A DNA stretch of 6,318 nucleotides. Origin: Candidatus Brocadiia bacterium. Its GTDB lineage: Bacteria; Planctomycetota; PUPC01; DSUN01. The stretch is from the NCBI GenBank assembly GCA_016782825.1, contig JADHXT010000221.1, positions 1-6,318 on the forward strand. The letters run 5' to 3'. Positions 5,092-6,318 of the stretch are shown here, piece by piece; positions within the stretch are counted from its first letter, which is position 1; each line of letters opens with the position of its first letter. The translations under genes were made by a program, and so were the position numbers. Under the pieces are notes generated by a model. That model was not told the origin of the DNA. It did not search any database and saw nothing but the letters and a program-made list of their open reading frames with translations.

Positions 5092-6294
5092 ATGAAGCGA
5101 CTCTTCGCGCCGGCTCTATTGCTGCTGATTCTCGCAGCAACCACGATGGCCCTTGCCGACGACTGGCCGCGGTTCTGGGGACCCACAGCCAACGGGAAGG
5201 CCCCGGACACGGGCATCAACAAGGACTGGGGCGCCAAGCCGCCGGCCGTCCTCTGGCAGACCAACCTCACCGACGACGGCTATGCGGGCCCCAGCGTCGC
5301 CGATGGGAAGGTCTTCATTATCGACCACAAGGGCGCCGAGGACGTGGTCCGCGCCATCGACTTCGAGACAGGCCAGGACTTGTGGTCCTTTGCCTACGCC
5401 GACCCCGGCGGCGCCAACTACGGCTATGCCCACTCGACGCCCTGCTACGACAACGGGACGCTCTACACGCTCGGCAGGAAGGGCCAATTGCACGCGCTCA
5501 ATGCCGAGGACGGCCAGGTGCTTTGGTCGCTGAATCTCGTCCAGAACCTCGGGGGCCAGGTGCCGACCTGGAATTACGCGTCCTCCCCCATCGTCGACGG
5601 TGACCGTCTGGTGGTGCTGCCCGGCGGCGCCAACAATGTGGCCGTGCTGAACAAGGAGACCGGCGAGACCATCTGGGCCGGCGGGGGGGCATTCCCCGCG
5701 GGCTACGCGACCCCGGCCATAGCCACCATCAACGGTGTGAAGCAGTACGTGGTCTTCGCCGGCAACGCGCTCACCGGAGTGAGCGCCGAGGACGGCACGC
5801 TCCTCTGGCAGGTCCCCTGGGAGACCCGCCACGGGGTGAACTCCGCCGTGCCCATCGTCGAGGGCGAGTTCGTCTTCGCCAGCAGCGGCTACGCCTTCGG
5901 CTGCGGCGTCTTCCAGATCACGGCCAACGGACCCCAGCAGGTGTGGTTCAACAAGGCGATGCAGATGCACTTCAACTCGCCCGTGTACCATGAGGGCTAC
6001 ATCTACGGCACGACCGACCCGGGCGACCTTGTCTGCGTGGCCCCGCGTGACGGCACGGTCATCTGGCGTCAGGGCGGCTTTGAGAAGGGCGGGATCGTGG
6101 TCGTGGACGGGACGATCATCGCCCTCAACGGGGGCGGCGGCGACCTCATCATGGTCGAGGCCTCCACCGACGGCTACAAGGAGCTCGGCCGGATCAAACC
6201 ACTCGGCGACCAGAGCTGGACGGCGCCGGTCGTCGCCGACGGGAAGCTGCTCATCCGAAACAAGGCCGTCCTCGCCTGCTTCGACCTCATGTAG
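5092..6294 (+). CDS. Secreted PQQ-like beta-propeller repeat protein
   Basis: The 400-residue product begins with a clear signal peptide (MKRLF, the hydrophobic run 6-20, A-L-A cleavage site before Asp23), so it is exported. The mature protein opens with 'DWPRFWGPTANG' (24-35), the usual start of PQQ-like propeller proteins in planctomycete-type bacteria. At least five blades show the tryptophan-docking pattern G-x-x-x-W: 'DFETGQDLW' (90-98), 'NAEDGQVLW' (137-145), 'NKETGETIW' (187-195), 'SAEDGTLLW' (231-239) and 'APRDGTVIW' (317-325). Further blade strands include 'SSPIVDGDRLVVLPGG' (164-179) and 'APVVADGKLLIRN' (378-390). It lacks the adjacent-cysteine pair of true PQQ dehydrogenases and is shorter than they are (about 600 residues), so a binding or scaffolding role like that of BamB is more likely than an enzyme. 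Its substrate or partner is unknown. The start at 5092 is chosen for the signal peptide. It may have its own promoter in the 175-nt gap upstream. Confidence 0.92.
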   Translation: MKRLFAPALLLLILAATTMALADDWPRFWGPTANGKAPDTGINKDWGAKPPAVLWQTNLTDDGYAGPSVADGKVFIIDHKGAEDVVRAIDFETGQDLWSFAYADPGGANYGYAHSTPCYDNGTLYTLGRKGQLHALNAEDGQVLWSLNLVQNLGGQVPTWNYASSPIVDGDRLVVLPGGANNVAVLNKETGETIWAGGGAFPAGYATPAIATINGVKQYVVFAGNALTGVSAEDGTLLWQVPWETRHGVNSAVPIVEGEFVFASSGYAFGCGVFQITANGPQQVWFNKAMQMHFNSPVYHEGYIYGTTDPGDLVCVAPRDGTVIWRQGGFEKGGIVVVDGTIIALNGGGGDLIMVEASTDGYKELGRIKPLGDQSWTAPVVADGKLLIRNKAVLACFDLM

Positions 6295-6318
6295 GAGCCG
6301 ACCGCACAACCACGCGCG

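Noticed and set aside
4263..5270. Minus-strand open frame of 335 codons across the end of the GH127-like gene and the intergenic region
   Set aside because: It overlaps a confidently assigned gene, has no recognisable motif and no matching family pattern; it is a shadow of GC-rich coding sequence.
5116..6309. Long antisense open frame (397 codons, minus strand) opposite the beta-propeller gene
   Set aside because: It mirrors a GC-rich gene whose codon positions suppress stops on the other strand. The translation is Val/Gly/Ala/Arg-rich with no recognisable family, and the plus strand encodes a clear PQQ-repeat protein.

Overview
The window is GC-rich coding DNA from a bacterium, with codon third positions mostly G or C. 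It carries one partial gene on the minus strand and six complete genes on the plus strand. The gene mix is a formylglycine-type sulfatase, a GH127-type (DUF1680) glycosidase and a secreted PQQ-like beta-propeller that opens with a 'DWPRFWGP' motif. This is typical of polysaccharide-degrading bacteria such as Planctomycetota, Armatimonadota, Verrucomicrobiota and related uncultured lineages. No marker gene fixes the phylum, so that placement is an inference.

Layout: at 1-527 (minus) lies the N-terminal 175 residues of a sulfatase, which runs off the left edge. A 141-nt divergent intergenic region follows. On the plus strand come a flavin reductase-like protein (669-1223, GTG start), a HEPN-like protein (1247-1732), an 87-residue protein with a BolA-like pattern (1743-2006), a secreted protein with two NTF2/SnoaL-like halves (2064-2939), a GH127-like beta-L-arabinofuranosidase (3012-4916) and a secreted PQQ-repeat beta-propeller (5092-6294). 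Gaps within the plus-strand run are 10-72 nt, except for 175 nt before the last gene. That last gap contains a plausible sigma70-type promoter followed at once by a long hairpin.

Function: the sulfatase and the GH127 enzyme suggest breakdown of a sulfated or arabinose-containing glycan. The exported NTF2-like and beta-propeller proteins are probably envelope or periplasmic accessories of unknown role. The HEPN/87-residue pair stands apart. It is a tightly spaced two-gene unit with a visibly lower third-position GC content than the last gene, and it looks like an acquired accessory module (toxin-antitoxin-like or defence-like). It is the best candidate here for something undescribed, but its function cannot be read from the sequence alone.
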